Source: Microvirga arabica (lineage in GTDB: Bacteria > Pseudomonadota > Alphaproteobacteria > Rhizobiales > Beijerinckiaceae). Taken from it: a stretch of 60,714 nt of DNA. The stretch covers positions 1 through 60,714 of the forward strand of contig NZ_JAFBID010000033.1 of assembly GCF_016811235.1 (NCBI RefSeq), in the 5' to 3' direction. A program made the position numbers and the translations under genes. A model generated the notes under the pieces. It did not search any database. It was not told where the DNA came from and worked only from the letters and a program-made list of their open reading frames with translations. Positions 44,616 through 54,346 of the stretch are shown here, piece after piece. Every line of letters begins with the position of its first letter. The first letter of the stretch is position 1.

Positions 44616-45797
44616 ATGAGTGTTCGCGCCAAAGATCATGCCCGCGATCCCCTCCGCTCCAGGCCCGTGAAGCGCACGCCTCTGGAGGCAGCCGAGGCCG
44701 CCCGGCGGCGCATGGACGACCCGGCCTACCGGGTCGAGGTGGACCGCCGCCGCGGCCGCGGCGCCTCGGCCAACCCGTCAGGCCGCTACGAGCCGGCGCA
44801 GCGCGAGGCCTTCGACGATGGCTGGAGCATCGACGAGGAACTGCCGACACTCCCCACCGAGATGATCGTCGAGAAGCCGCGCACCATCATCACCCGGAAC
44901 GATTCGCCTGACACCCTGTTCGAGAAGTCGATCAACCCCTATCGCGGCTGCGAGCACGGCTGCTCCTATTGCTTTGCTCGCCCCACCCACGCCTATCAGG
45001 GACTGTCCTCGGGCCTCGACTTCGAGACCAAGATCTTCGCCAAGCCCAATGCGGCGGAGTTGCTGGAGAAGGAGCTGCAGTCGCCGAAGTACCAGCCGAC
45101 TCCCATCGCGCTCGGCTCCAACACCGATCCGTACCAGCCGGTGGAGCGGCGCTTCCGCATCACGCGCTCGATCCTCGAGGTGCTGAACCGGATGCATCAC
45201 CCAGTCGCCATCGTCACCAAGTCGGCCCTTGTCACCCGCGACATCGACATTTTGGGCCCGATGGCGGAGAGGCAGCTCGCCAAGGTGGCGATCTCTGTCA
45301 CGACCCTCGACCCGAAGCTCGCCCGCCGCATGGAGCCCCGCGCCGCCACACCGGCCAAGCGGCTCGAGACGATCCGCCGGCTCACCGAGGCAGGCATTCC
45401 CGTGACAGTGCTGGTCGCCCCAATCATTCCGGCCATCAACGATCACGAGATCGAGGCCATCCTGAAGGCCTGCGCCGAGGCCGGCGCCCAGGAGGCCGGC
45501 TACGTGCTCCTGCGCCTGCCGCATGACCTCAAGGACCTGATGCGCGACTGGCTCGTGGACCATTACCCGGACAAGCTCAATCACGTGTTCACGCTGCTGC
45601 AGGAGGCCCGCGGCGGCAAGGATTACGATGCCAACTGGAGCACCCGTCAGTCCGGCATCGGCCCCTATGCCTGGATGCTCGGCCGGAGGTTCGAGACCAC
45701 GGCCGAGCGGCTGGGGCTCAACAAGCGCAGCCTGCGCCTGAGCACGGACCTGTTCAAGGTGCCCCCGAAGGAGACGGGGCAGCTGAGCTTGTTCTAG
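44616..45797 (+). CDS. PA0069-family radical SAM protein (SplB-related)
   Basis: A 393-residue radical SAM enzyme. The iron-sulphur motif CEHGCSYC (C-x3-x-C-x2-C form, near residues 112-119) sits in NPYRGCEHGCSYCFARPTHAY, with the family words LGSNTDPYQPVE and VAPIIPAINDHE. The family is related to spore photoproduct lyase and is often linked to DNA repair, but its substrate is unknown. The N-terminal ~60 residues are basic and Arg-rich. The ATG at 44616 is set by GAGG seven bases upstream. A perfect SOS box in its promoter supports a role in the DNA-damage response. Confidence 0.9.
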   Translation: MSVRAKDHARDPLRSRPVKRTPLEAAEAARRRMDDPAYRVEVDRRRGRGASANPSGRYEPAQREAFDDGWSIDEELPTLPTEMIVEKPRTIITRNDSPDTLFEKSINPYRGCEHGCSYCFARPTHAYQGLSSGLDFETKIFAKPNAAELLEKELQSPKYQPTPIALGSNTDPYQPVERRFRITRSILEVLNRMHHPVAIVTKSALVTRDIDILGPMAERQLAKVAISVTTLDPKLARRMEPRAATPAKRLETIRRLTEAGIPVTVLVAPIIPAINDHEIEAILKACAEAGAQEAGYVLLRLPHDLKDLMRDWLVDHYPDKLNHVFTLLQEARGGKDYDANWSTRQSGIGPYAWMLGRRFETTAERLGLNKRSLRLSTDLFKVPPKETGQLSLF

Positions 45798-45805
45798 GTC
45801 TTCTT

Positions 45806-45888
45806 CGTCATGGCCGGGCTCGTCCCGGCCATCCACGGCTTAAGACGGGTTAATCACGTGGATCCCCCGAACAAGTCCGGGGATGACG
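45806..45888. repeat. Family A palindromic element, copy A7
   Basis: Bounded by CGTCATGG and GGATGACG, with GGCCGGG/CCCGGCC around CTCGT on the left and CCCCGA/TCCGGGG around ACAAG on the right (one mismatch). Located between the radical SAM gene and rnhB, a tandem plus-strand gap. Confidence 0.85.
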
Positions 45889-45958
45889 GCGCAGGTGTTC
45901 ACACCGGCGGCATCATGTGCGGATGACAATAACATCTCTGGCAGCTTTGATCCCCGCC

Positions 45959-46600
45959 ATGACTGCCGTGATTCGCCCCTCCAAGTCCTCCGGCCTTGGC
46001 CTCGCCCGCGAGCTCGCCGCCCACGCGGAAGGCTACACCTGCATTGCCGGCCTCGACGAGGTCGGGCGCGGGCCTCTCGCCGGGCCGGTGGTGTCGGCGG
46101 CCGTGGTGCTCGATCTCGCCAACGTGCCTCAAGGGCTGGCCGATTCGAAGGCGCTCACGGCGGTCAAGCGCGAGGCGCTGTTTGCTGAGATCCTGGCAAC
46201 GTCACGTGTGGGCATCGCCTCCGTGTCGCATCAGGAGATCGACACGATCAACATCCGGCAGGCCTCGCTGCTCGCCATGTGCCGGGCGCTGGCTGCGCTC
46301 CCCTGCACGCCGGATATCGCCTTTGTCGACGGCAACGATCCCCCTGGCCTTCCCTGCGCGACAGAAGCGGTGATCAAAGGTGATTCGAGCATCGCGTCGA
46401 TCGCCGCGGCCTCAATTGTCGCGAAAGTGATCCGCGACCGCATGATGGCGCGGCTCGGGAATGCTTATCCCGCCTATGGTTTTGCCAGCAATGCGGGCTA
46501 CAGCACCAAGGCGCATCTCACGGCGGTGGCAAGCGAGGGCCCCTGCCCGTTTCATCGCATGAGTTTCTCGCCCCTGCGCCAAGGGTTACTGGACCTGTAA
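45959..46600 (+). CDS. rnhB: Ribonuclease HII
   Basis: A 213-residue enzyme cutting the RNA strand of RNA-DNA hybrids and single ribonucleotides in DNA. The catalytic acidic residues are in GLDEVGRGPLAGPVV, LADSKALT and FVDGND, and the C-terminal PCPFHRMSFSP is family-typical. The ATG at 45959 (MTAVIRPS) is the best start; an in-frame ATG at 45917 would add 14 residues. ccrM follows in the same direction 157 bp downstream with its own AT-rich promoter region. Confidence 0.92.
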   Translation: MTAVIRPSKSSGLGLARELAAHAEGYTCIAGLDEVGRGPLAGPVVSAAVVLDLANVPQGLADSKALTAVKREALFAEILATSRVGIASVSHQEIDTINIRQASLLAMCRALAALPCTPDIAFVDGNDPPGLPCATEAVIKGDSSIASIAAASIVAKVIRDRMMARLGNAYPAYGFASNAGYSTKAHLTAVASEGPCPFHRMSFSPLRQGLLDL

Positions 46601-46606
46601 CCTCCC

Positions 46607-46622
46607 TTAACTTTGATTAACT
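46607..46622 (+). promoter_or_regulatory. Candidate CtrA site upstream of ccrM
   Basis: TTAACT-ttga-TTAACT: a direct repeat of a CtrA-like hexamer, 10 bp apart start to start, 136-151 bp before the ccrM start and just after the rnhB stop. ccrM is under CtrA control in Caulobacter, which makes this the most likely of the three sites to be real. The inner gap is N6 rather than the textbook N7 between TTAA cores. Confidence 0.5.
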
Positions 46623-46662
46623 AAAAAGCTCAATATTTTCAAAGCGTAGGCAAGATTTGCCG

Positions 46663-46679
46663 ATCCAAAATATTTGGAT
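46663..46679 (+). promoter_or_regulatory. AT-rich dyad in the ccrM promoter region
   Basis: ATCCAAA-ATA-TTTGGAT: perfect 7-bp arms around a 3-bp centre, 79-95 bp before the ccrM start codon. The surrounding region is much richer in A+T than the genes. It may be an operator or part of the promoter; no -35/-10 pair can be fixed with confidence. Confidence 0.4.
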
Positions 46680-46751
46680 TTTATCGCGTTTGGAAACCTC
46701 CTCTTTACCCTATCCGATCATGATCCTGAGTGTCAGTTGCGTAACCGGTGA

Positions 46752-47954
<1,203 letters not shown>

Positions 47955-47985
47955 CCGCTGCCTGCGACATCGCAAATTCGTGATA

Positions 47986-48010
47986 GGGCCAGCCACGTGC
48001 TGGCCCTTTT
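47986..48010 (+). terminator. Rho-independent terminator after ccrM
   Basis: Stem GGGCCAGC (47986-47993) with GCTGGCCC (47999-48006) around a 5-base loop, followed by TTTT. It lies 31 bp past the ccrM stop. Confidence 0.88.
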
Positions 48011-48096
48011 CATTTGCCGCGCTAACCTTTCGTCACAGAGGCGTCATCCAACACCGCTAGCGCGGGGAAGCCTTACCGAAAGAGAGGGACTGCCCC

Positions 48097-49080
48097 GTGT
48101 CCATGAAGCGGATTATTCTCCCGATGCTCGTCGCCCTCATGCCTGCCTTCGCGCAGGCGCAGGGTCTTTCCGGCAACCTCGTTCTCTATACGAGCCAGCC
48201 CAACACCGATGCGCAGCAGACCATCGACGCCTTCAAGGCGAAGCATCCGGGCGTGAACGTCACTTTCGTCCGTGACGGCACGCCGAAGATCCTCGCGAAG
48301 CTGAGCGCCGAGTTCGAGGCCGGCCAGCCTCAGGCGGACGTGCTGCTGATCGCCGACAGCGTCACCATGGAAGGGCTCAAGAAGGAAGGCCGTCTGCTGG
48401 CGCATGAAAAGGCCGATGTGTCGGCCTATCCCGCCGGCACCCATGATTCCCAAAACTTCTGGTTTGCCACCAAGCTGATCACCACAGGCATTGCCTACAA
48501 CACCAAGGCGTCCTTCAAGCCGACCTCCTGGGCGGATCTCGCCAAGCCGGAGGTCAAGGGCCAACTCGTCATGCCGAGCCCTCTCACCTCGGGAGCGGCA
48601 CTCATCCACGCGGCGACGCTCACGGGCAATCTCGAAGGCGGTTGGAAATACTATGAGGCGCTGAAGGACAACGACGCTGTGGCCGGCGGCGGCAACGGCG
48701 ACGTGCTCAAGCAGGTGGCCGGCGGGCAGAAGCTCTACGGCGTCATCGTCGACTTCATGCCGATCCGCGAGAAGGCCAAGGGCGCGCCGGTCGAGTTCGT
48801 CTTCCCGAAGGAGGGCGTCTCGGCTGTGTCCGAGCCCATCGCCATTCTCAAGACCACGAAGAACGCCGACGCGGCGCGTGCCTTCGTGGACTTCCTGCTC
48901 TCCAAGGAGGGTCAGGAGCTGGCGCTGAAGCAGGGCTACATCGCAGCCCACCCGGCCGTGGCGCTGCCGGCCGGCTATCCGTCCCGCGGTGAGATCAAGG
49001 TCATGGGCTTCGACGCCGCCAAGGCGGTGGCCGACGAGACCAAGAACAAGGCGACCTTCGCCGACATCTTCGGTCAGTGA
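48097..49080 (+). CDS. ABC transporter substrate-binding protein (iron/phosphonate-type cluster D)
   Basis: A 327-residue periplasmic binding protein. The signal peptide is about 21 residues (hydrophobic LPMLVALMPAFAQA). The mature part starts GNLVLYTSQPNTDAQQTIDAF and carries LLIADSVTMEGLKKEG and VVAGG-like AVAGGGNGDVLKQVA, as in the FbpA/AfuA group. The paired tyrosines that bind Fe(III) in FbpA are not evident, so thiamine, phosphonate or another ligand is also possible. The GTG at 48097 has GAGGGA upstream; ATG 48103 is alternative. Its stop overlaps the permease start (GTGA), so the two are translated together. Confidence 0.85.
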   Translation: MSMKRIILPMLVALMPAFAQAQGLSGNLVLYTSQPNTDAQQTIDAFKAKHPGVNVTFVRDGTPKILAKLSAEFEAGQPQADVLLIADSVTMEGLKKEGRLLAHEKADVSAYPAGTHDSQNFWFATKLITTGIAYNTKASFKPTSWADLAKPEVKGQLVMPSPLTSGAALIHAATLTGNLEGGWKYYEALKDNDAVAGGGNGDVLKQVAGGQKLYGVIVDFMPIREKAKGAPVEFVFPKEGVSAVSEPIAILKTTKNADAARAFVDFLLSKEGQELALKQGYIAAHPAVALPAGYPSRGEIKVMGFDAAKAVADETKNKATFADIFGQ

Positions 49081-50888
49081 GACACCGTACGCACGCCAAG
49101 TCATTCCTGGAGCGGGGAGGTCTCGGCCTCCTCGCTCCGATTGCTTTGGCTATCCTGGCTTTCGATCTTCTGCCCGCCGGTCGCCTGCTGCTGACGGCGT
49201 TAGCACCCGGCGGTGTATTCGATCCCGACAAGGCACTCGCGGTGCTTGCGAGCCGCTCGGCGGTCCGCGCTACTTGGGCCACGCTGGAGACCGCCTTTTT
49301 CTCCACGCTGCTGGCCCTGCCCCTCGGCACTCTCATGGCGCTGGTGCTCGGCGTCACCGACATCCGCGGCCGCCGGTTCGCGTCGTTTCTGTTCGTCCTG
49401 TCGCTGATGATATCGCCGCAGGTGATCGCGCTCGCCTTCCTGCATCTTGCCGGTCCCGCCTCCCCGATCCTGAACACCTTGGGACTCGCACCTGAGGCCG
49501 GCAGCGCCAACCCGATGCTCGGGCGCCTGGGCATTATTCTCGTGCTAGGACTCCATCATGCGCCCCTTGTCTATGTGATCATGAGCTCGGGCCTAAAGCG
49601 CATTCCGCTCGCCGTGGTCGAGGCCGCTCGCATGGATGGCTCGCCGCCGCTCAGGGTCGTGACTGATCATCTCCTGCCGCTTCTGCGGCCGCATCTGATG
49701 AGCGCAGGCCTGCTCGCCTTCGTGGCCGGCATCGGCAATTTCGGCATTCCGGCGCTGCTCGGCGCCCCGGTGAACTACCTCACGCTGCCCGTGCTCATCT
49801 ATCGCCGTCTGTCGAGTTTCGGCACGGACATCCTCGGCGACGTTGCGGCGCTCGGACTGCTCGTGGCGGTCATCGCCATCGTGTGCGTAGCGGCAAGCCA
49901 GATCCTGGCCCGCCGGGGCGATGTGCTCCTGGAAGAGGATGCACCGCTCCAGCCGTTCTGGATGCTGGGGCGCGCCGGCGCGGTCGCGGAGACCTTCGTC
50001 ATTGCGGTGATTGCCGTCACGCTCGTGCTGCCGATGCTGTCGCTCCTGACTGCAGCGCTCGTTCCCTCCTACGGCATGCCGCTGACGCTCTCGACGATCA
50101 CCTCCGACAACTTCGTCGAGGTTCTGGCACGGCAGGAGGTCACCGTCCGGGCGTTCCTCAATTCGCTGCTTTATGCAGGCGGAGCGGCCTGCCTGCTTGC
50201 GTGCTTCGCCATCCCTATGGCCTATGGGCTGGTCAGGCTGATGGGATCGATGAGGATCCCGGCCACGGCCCTGCTCGAGATCTCCTATGTGCTGCCCGGC
50301 ATCGTGCTTGCCATCGCCTGCATCCTGCTGTTCCTGAAGCCGCTGCCGCTCGTCGGCGTATCGCTCTATGGCACGCCGTGGATCATCGTCTTCGCCTATC
50401 TCGCACGCTTTCTCCCGGTGGTGCTCAAGCCCGCGCTCGCCGGCATGACTCAGGTCGATCTTGCGCAGGAGGAGGCCGCAGCCCTTGATGGCGCACGTCT
50501 CAGGCGTCGCCTCATGGATGTTATTGTGCCCTCGCTGCTTCCCGCTGCCGTCGCAGGCGGCCTGATGGCGTTCCTGCTCGCCTTCAGCGAGCTCACCGTC
50601 TCGGCCCTGCTCTGGTCGGCCGGCACGGAGACCATCGGGGTGGTGCTCTACAATCTCGAGGAGGCAGGGCTCGCGAGCCAAGCCTCGGCGGTCGCCATCG
50701 TGATCGTGGCCGTCATCACCCTCGCCATGCTGGCGCTGAATGCCCTGGGCCGACACCTTCCTGCGGGCACCTTGCCTTGGCATATCGAGGGAGAGGGCGC
50801 AGCAGCCTCAGCCCGCAGGCCAAACCAGGCACTCATTCGCCCAGGAACGATCACTCAGGTTGAGCCGAGGCCGGCCCTGAGCGCTTAA
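49077..50888 (+). CDS. ABC transporter permease, double-domain (FbpB type)
   Basis: A 603-residue inner-membrane permease with about twelve helices, built of two fused binding-protein-dependent transport domains. Each half has an EAA loop for contact with the ATPase: EAARMDGSPPLRVVTDHLLP in the first and EEAAALDGARLRRRLMDV in the second. This double-length form is typical for Fe(III)/thiamine/phosphonate-type importers. It starts by GTG inside the stop of the binding protein gene. No ATP-binding subunit gene follows; the next gene is on the opposite strand. Confidence 0.9.
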   Translation: MRHRTHAKSFLERGGLGLLAPIALAILAFDLLPAGRLLLTALAPGGVFDPDKALAVLASRSAVRATWATLETAFFSTLLALPLGTLMALVLGVTDIRGRRFASFLFVLSLMISPQVIALAFLHLAGPASPILNTLGLAPEAGSANPMLGRLGIILVLGLHHAPLVYVIMSSGLKRIPLAVVEAARMDGSPPLRVVTDHLLPLLRPHLMSAGLLAFVAGIGNFGIPALLGAPVNYLTLPVLIYRRLSSFGTDILGDVAALGLLVAVIAIVCVAASQILARRGDVLLEEDAPLQPFWMLGRAGAVAETFVIAVIAVTLVLPMLSLLTAALVPSYGMPLTLSTITSDNFVEVLARQEVTVRAFLNSLLYAGGAACLLACFAIPMAYGLVRLMGSMRIPATALLEISYVLPGIVLAIACILLFLKPLPLVGVSLYGTPWIIVFAYLARFLPVVLKPALAGMTQVDLAQEEAAALDGARLRRRLMDVIVPSLLPAAVAGGLMAFLLAFSELTVSALLWSAGTETIGVVLYNLEEAGLASQASAVAIVIVAVITLAMLALNALGRHLPAGTLPWHIEGEGAAASARRPNQALIRPGTITQVEPRPALSA

Positions 50889-50895
50889 GGTGCGA

Positions 50896-50926
50896 GCATC
50901 ATGGCCGAGCAACCCGGCCATGATGC
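50896..50926. terminator. Bidirectional hairpin terminator between convergent genes
   Basis: A perfect 12-bp stem, GCATCATGGCCG (50896-50907) with CGGCCATGATGC (50915-50926) around a 7-base loop, followed by ATTTT. It lies 8 bp after the permease stop and 13 bp before the hydrolase stop (50939). It resembles a lone half of a family A element, but loop and flanks differ. Confidence 0.7.
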
Positions 50927-50938
50927 ATTTTCAGACCA

Positions 50939-51805
50939 TCACCGCGCTGAAAGCCACTGCAGCAGCTCTGCGTCGAAGAGATCGCTCTCCTCGAAGGGCG
51001 GCGTGTGTCCGCTCTTTTCGAAGACGCGAACGGTCAGGTCCCTGAACTGCTCCCGATACGGCGCCCACATCGCGTATGGAGCCACGAGATAGTCGTAGCG
51101 ACCAAGCCCCAGGAAAACCGGCACGTCGAGATGCTCCAGCCCTCGCGCAATATCGATGTCGCGGAAGGCCTCGCCCCAGAGATGGTCGAAGACCGGCATG
51201 TTCACGTGAACTCCGTCCCACAGGGGCGCGGCGTCGAAGGTGTGATCGTACCAGCTTCGCGCGCCCATCCTCACGCAGAAGGTGACGAAGCGCCTGTCGG
51301 GCGCGGCTTCGATCTCCGCCGGCAGCCCGGCGAGGTCGGCATCGAGTCTCGCCTTGCGCTCCGGGCAGACGGATTCCTGCCAGTACTGCTCCGTCGCGGC
51401 CTGGTGCGTGACGCTGTGGCTCGGACCGGTGGCGATCATCACTACATGGGATACATGTTGTGAATAGCGCTTGGCGTATTCCAGCGCCATGTATCCATGG
51501 CCGGAATGGCCGACGATGATCACCTTCTCCAAGCCGAGGTGCCGCCGCACGAGATCGATGTCGTCGAGCACGACATTCAGCGTGTAATCGGAGGCGGTGT
51601 ATGCGTCCGTCGGCTGCGCGAAGCCGCGATGATCGGCGAAGATCAGCTTCATTGACTGCCGAAGGTTCTGCGAGAAGACGCGCGGGTAATACACCGCGCT
51701 GCCGATCACGAGAGCGGGCTTCCCCTCGCCCTCGATGGAATAGGCCAGTTCGAACGGGCCCGAGTGGATGGTTCCGCGCGAGACGGCGCGATTGCTGTCA
51801 GACAT
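50939..51805 (-). CDS. Alpha/beta hydrolase
   Basis: A 288-residue alpha/beta hydrolase. The nucleophile elbow is VGHSGHGYMALEYAKRY (Ser near 101), the oxyanion region is IFADHRGFAQPTD, and the acid and His are in LGRYDYLVAP and KSGHTPPFEE. The layout resembles proline iminopeptidases and related esterases, but the substrate cannot be told. The ATG at 51805 (MSDSNRAVS) has GAAGGGA upstream and is used, although the frame is open to 52018. It is divergent from a LysR gene 321 bp away. Confidence 0.83.
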   Translation of the reverse strand: MSDSNRAVSRGTIHSGPFELAYSIEGEGKPALVIGSAVYYPRVFSQNLRQSMKLIFADHRGFAQPTDAYTASDYTLNVVLDDIDLVRRHLGLEKVIIVGHSGHGYMALEYAKRYSQHVSHVVMIATGPSHSVTHQAATEQYWQESVCPERKARLDADLAGLPAEIEAAPDRRFVTFCVRMGARSWYDHTFDAAPLWDGVHVNMPVFDHLWGEAFRDIDIARGLEHLDVPVFLGLGRYDYLVAPYAMWAPYREQFRDLTVRVFEKSGHTPPFEESDLFDAELLQWLSAR

Positions 51806-52126
51806 GATGATCCCTTCATCCATGCGTGATGATCCGGCCGAAACGGGCGTTTCGGCGCAAACAAGTCGTGGCTCCTCGGCCACGAGGGTTTGACGGATCG
51901 CGTCGCTAACGGATGAGGCGCATGGGGGATGTCCTTCGATGTCGGGCGGCCTTTCTCGCTCAAACGGGAAGATTTGTGAAGGCCCCGGCTCTCCTTCAAA
52001 ACTGAAGAGGTCTCCCATGCGCCTGACGGGCTGCGGGTTGATGTGCCTTGGGCGATGGTGTGGACACCTTCCAAGGCTGGAACATTCCCCTATGCCTAAC
52101 CCGGTTCAGCGCTTTAGCATCCTCAC
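51806..52126. other. Divergent intergenic region (hydrolase / LysR)
   Basis: About 320 bp. The only structure I can support is the dyad TTCCA-AGGC-TGGAA at 52069-52082, 44 bp before the LysR start, a plausible LysR operator. The first 210 bp are an upstream continuation of the hydrolase reading frame, which I judge non-coding because it lacks homology and a better start with a ribosome-binding site exists at 51805. Confidence 0.4.
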
Positions 52127-53023
52127 ATGGCTCCTTCGTCTCTCGACCCCTTCCGCCTCGCCCTCACCGAACCGTCCTGGGACGACCTTCGGATCTTTCT
52201 CGCCGTGGTGGCTCATGGATCGATGAACAGCGCCGCCAAGGCGCTGGGCCAGAGCCAGCCGACTATCGCCCGGCGCATCAAGGTGCTGGAGGAAACCTTC
52301 GGACTTACCCTCTTTCAGCGCGGCCCCAACAATCTCGAGCTGACGGAAGCCGGGCACGCCGTTCTCGAAGCGGCCGCTCCCATGGGCGAGGCCGCCGCCA
52401 TCGTGTCCCGCACCGCCGCGGCCTACCGGCCCGACCCCGACGCTCCCGTGCGCGTCACCGCGACCGCCTCGGTCACCCTGTTCCTGTCGCTTCACGCGGC
52501 GGAATTGCACGAGGCCGCAGCACCCGTGGAGATCGCCTATATCCCAACCCGGCAACGGCTCGATCTCGCCTCAGGCGAAGCCGATATCGGGCTGCGCATG
52601 CGCACCCTGCCGGAGGGCACGGACGATCTCGTGGCCCGCAAGATCGGCCAGATCGCCTTTGCCATCTATGCCCGTGACGAAAACCCCACAGCCGTCATCG
52701 CCCCGCCGGAGGATCCGACCCTGTCGCGGCAAGCCGCCTATGTGGCCGAGTTCGCGCAAGGCCGCACCATCGCGGCCCGCATCGGCGACATGCCGATCCG
52801 CTATCAGGCTGCCAAGGCAGGACTAGGCGCGGCCTTCCTCCCCTGCTGGCTCGGCGACTCCGACCCTGACCTCGTCCAGGTGATGAAGCCCGAGGGCGAC
52901 CTGATCGAGGATGTTTTCCTCGTCATGCACCGCCGCAGCCGCAACCGCCCCAACGTGACGCGGGTGGCGAATGCGCTCGCGACGCTGTTCAAACGTAATC
53001 AGAAGGCGCTAGTAGGCGGGTGA
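52127..53023 (+). CDS. LysR-family transcriptional regulator
   Basis: A 298-residue regulator. The N-terminal winged helix-turn-helix (about 17-80) has FLAVVAHGSMNSAAKALG, SQPTIARRIKVLEETFG and LFQRGPNNLELTEAG. The C-terminal co-inducer domain is conventional. It is divergent from the alpha/beta hydrolase gene, which is its most likely target by the usual LysR rule. The inducer is unknown. Confidence 0.87.
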   Translation: MAPSSLDPFRLALTEPSWDDLRIFLAVVAHGSMNSAAKALGQSQPTIARRIKVLEETFGLTLFQRGPNNLELTEAGHAVLEAAAPMGEAAAIVSRTAAAYRPDPDAPVRVTATASVTLFLSLHAAELHEAAAPVEIAYIPTRQRLDLASGEADIGLRMRTLPEGTDDLVARKIGQIAFAIYARDENPTAVIAPPEDPTLSRQAAYVAEFAQGRTIAARIGDMPIRYQAAKAGLGAAFLPCWLGDSDPDLVQVMKPEGDLIEDVFLVMHRRSRNRPNVTRVANALATLFKRNQKALVGG

Positions 53024-53039
53024 ATTTGCACAATACAAA

Positions 53040-53146
53040 CCTCATCCTGAGGAGCCGCTGAAAGCGGCGTCTCGAAGGAGGCTCCAGCAGACACTAGAGA
53101 CGCCTCGCCCTTCGCAACGGTACTGACGCACCTCCTCAGGATGAGG
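53040..53146. repeat. Family C palindromic element, copy C3 (degenerate core)
   Basis: Outer ends CCTCATCCTGAGG and CCTCAGGATGAGG are kept. The inner stem seen in C2 is broken on its right side (GTCTCGAAGGAGGCTCC is intact, its partner reads CGCCTCGCCCTTCG). It fills the convergent gap between lysR and mutY. Confidence 0.78.
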
Positions 53147-53170
53147 CTGTGAGTGAGCCTTGCGGGTGGC

Positions 53171-54289
53171 TTAGGTGCCCTTCGCCTGCTTCTGCCCCGA
53201 CGCTTTCGCCTTCGCACCCGGCAACTCGCCAAGCGCATGCGCCAGCACCTTCTTCATTGCGCCGGGCAGCGCCTCCTCGTGCAGTTGCAGGCGTGGCGTC
53301 CAGCGCATGTCGTCCGGGGCGGGCGTGCCCTTCGCCACCTTGGCGAAAAGCACCGTCAGCTCCAGGGGAAAGTGGGTGAAGACGTGACGCACCGTGCCCG
53401 GCAGGCGCTGCCAGCGCGCCTCGATGGGGGCGTCGAGCACGGCGCGGGAGGGCTCGTAATCCGGCACCCACTCGCTCGTCGGCGGCTCGACCATGCCGCC
53501 GAGAAGACCGGTCGGCGGCCGCGTGCGCAGCAGGATCGTATCGTCAGCGCGCAGAACCACGAAGGCCGCGCCTTTGCGCAATTGCCCGGCCTCCTTCTTC
53601 TGCTTTTTCGGAAAGGTCTCCTGCAGGCCCTCGGCCCGGGCCCGGCAAGGCACCATCCAGGGACAGAGCGCACAGGCTGGGCGCTTGGGCGTGCAGATGG
53701 TGGCGCCGAGATCCATCACGGCTTGGGCGAAGTCGCCCGGACGATCCTCCGGCACCAGCTCTTCGGTCAGGGAGCGAATGAGAGGCTTGGCCTTCGGCAG
53801 CGGCTCTTCGACCATGAACACGCGGGACATGACCCGCTCCACATTGCCGTCCACCGCCGCGGCCTTCTCGTTGAAGGCGATGGCCGCGACCGCTGCTGCC
53901 GTATAGGCACCTATGCCGGGAAGCTTCAGGAGTTCGGCCTCAGTCGCCGGAAATTTTCCGCCGTGCTTGTCTACAACTGCCTTGGCGCAGGCATGGAGAT
54001 TGCGGGCGCGGGAATAGTAGCCGAGCCCGGCCCAGGCGTGCATCACGGCATCCGAAGGCGCTTCCGCGAGGGCTTCGACCGTGGGGAAGCGCTCCAGGAA
54101 CTTCAGATAATAGGGCTTGACCGCCGCGACCGTCGTCTGCTGCAGCATGATCTCGGACAGCCAGACGCGATAAGGGTTTGCGGTCTCGCCTGGCTTGGCG
54201 CGCCACGGCAGGTCGCGCCGGTGACGATCGTACCAGACGAGAAGATCCTGCGGGTCGGGCTTGGTCGCGCTCGAAGCGGGCGTTAACAT
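53171..54289 (-). CDS. mutY: A/G-specific adenine glycosylase
   Basis: A 372-residue enzyme that removes adenine mispaired with 8-oxoguanine. The catalytic Glu is in LSEIMLQQTTV, the helix-hairpin-helix is LLKLPGIGAYTAAAVAAIA, the catalytic Asp is in AVDGNVERVMSR. The [4Fe-4S] cluster is CTPKRPACALCPWMVPC (C-x6-C-x2-C-x5-C, about 199-215). The C-terminal NUDIX-like domain reads the 8-oxoG side. The C-terminal tail is Ala/Lys-rich. It is divergent from dciA, the conserved order in this bacterial group. Confidence 0.95.
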   Translation of the reverse strand: MLTPASSATKPDPQDLLVWYDRHRRDLPWRAKPGETANPYRVWLSEIMLQQTTVAAVKPYYLKFLERFPTVEALAEAPSDAVMHAWAGLGYYSRARNLHACAKAVVDKHGGKFPATEAELLKLPGIGAYTAAAVAAIAFNEKAAAVDGNVERVMSRVFMVEEPLPKAKPLIRSLTEELVPEDRPGDFAQAVMDLGATICTPKRPACALCPWMVPCRARAEGLQETFPKKQKKEAGQLRKGAAFVVLRADDTILLRTRPPTGLLGGMVEPPTSEWVPDYEPSRAVLDAPIEARWQRLPGTVRHVFTHFPLELTVLFAKVAKGTPAPDDMRWTPRLQLHEEALPGAMKKVLAHALGELPGAKAKASGQKQAKGT

Positions 54290-54346
54290 GGGCTTTGGAA
54301 TAGCGTTCTATACCGAATATTCCAACGCGGCTTTTGGACATTCAAC

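Noticed and set aside
50896..50926. Eighth family A element
   Set aside because: Only one hairpin is present and the loop and outer ends differ from A1-A7; treated as a terminator hairpin.
51806..52018. Upstream extension of the alpha/beta hydrolase as coding
   Set aside because: The extra 71 residues lack similarity to the fold, and GAAGGGA upstream of 51805 supports the shorter protein.
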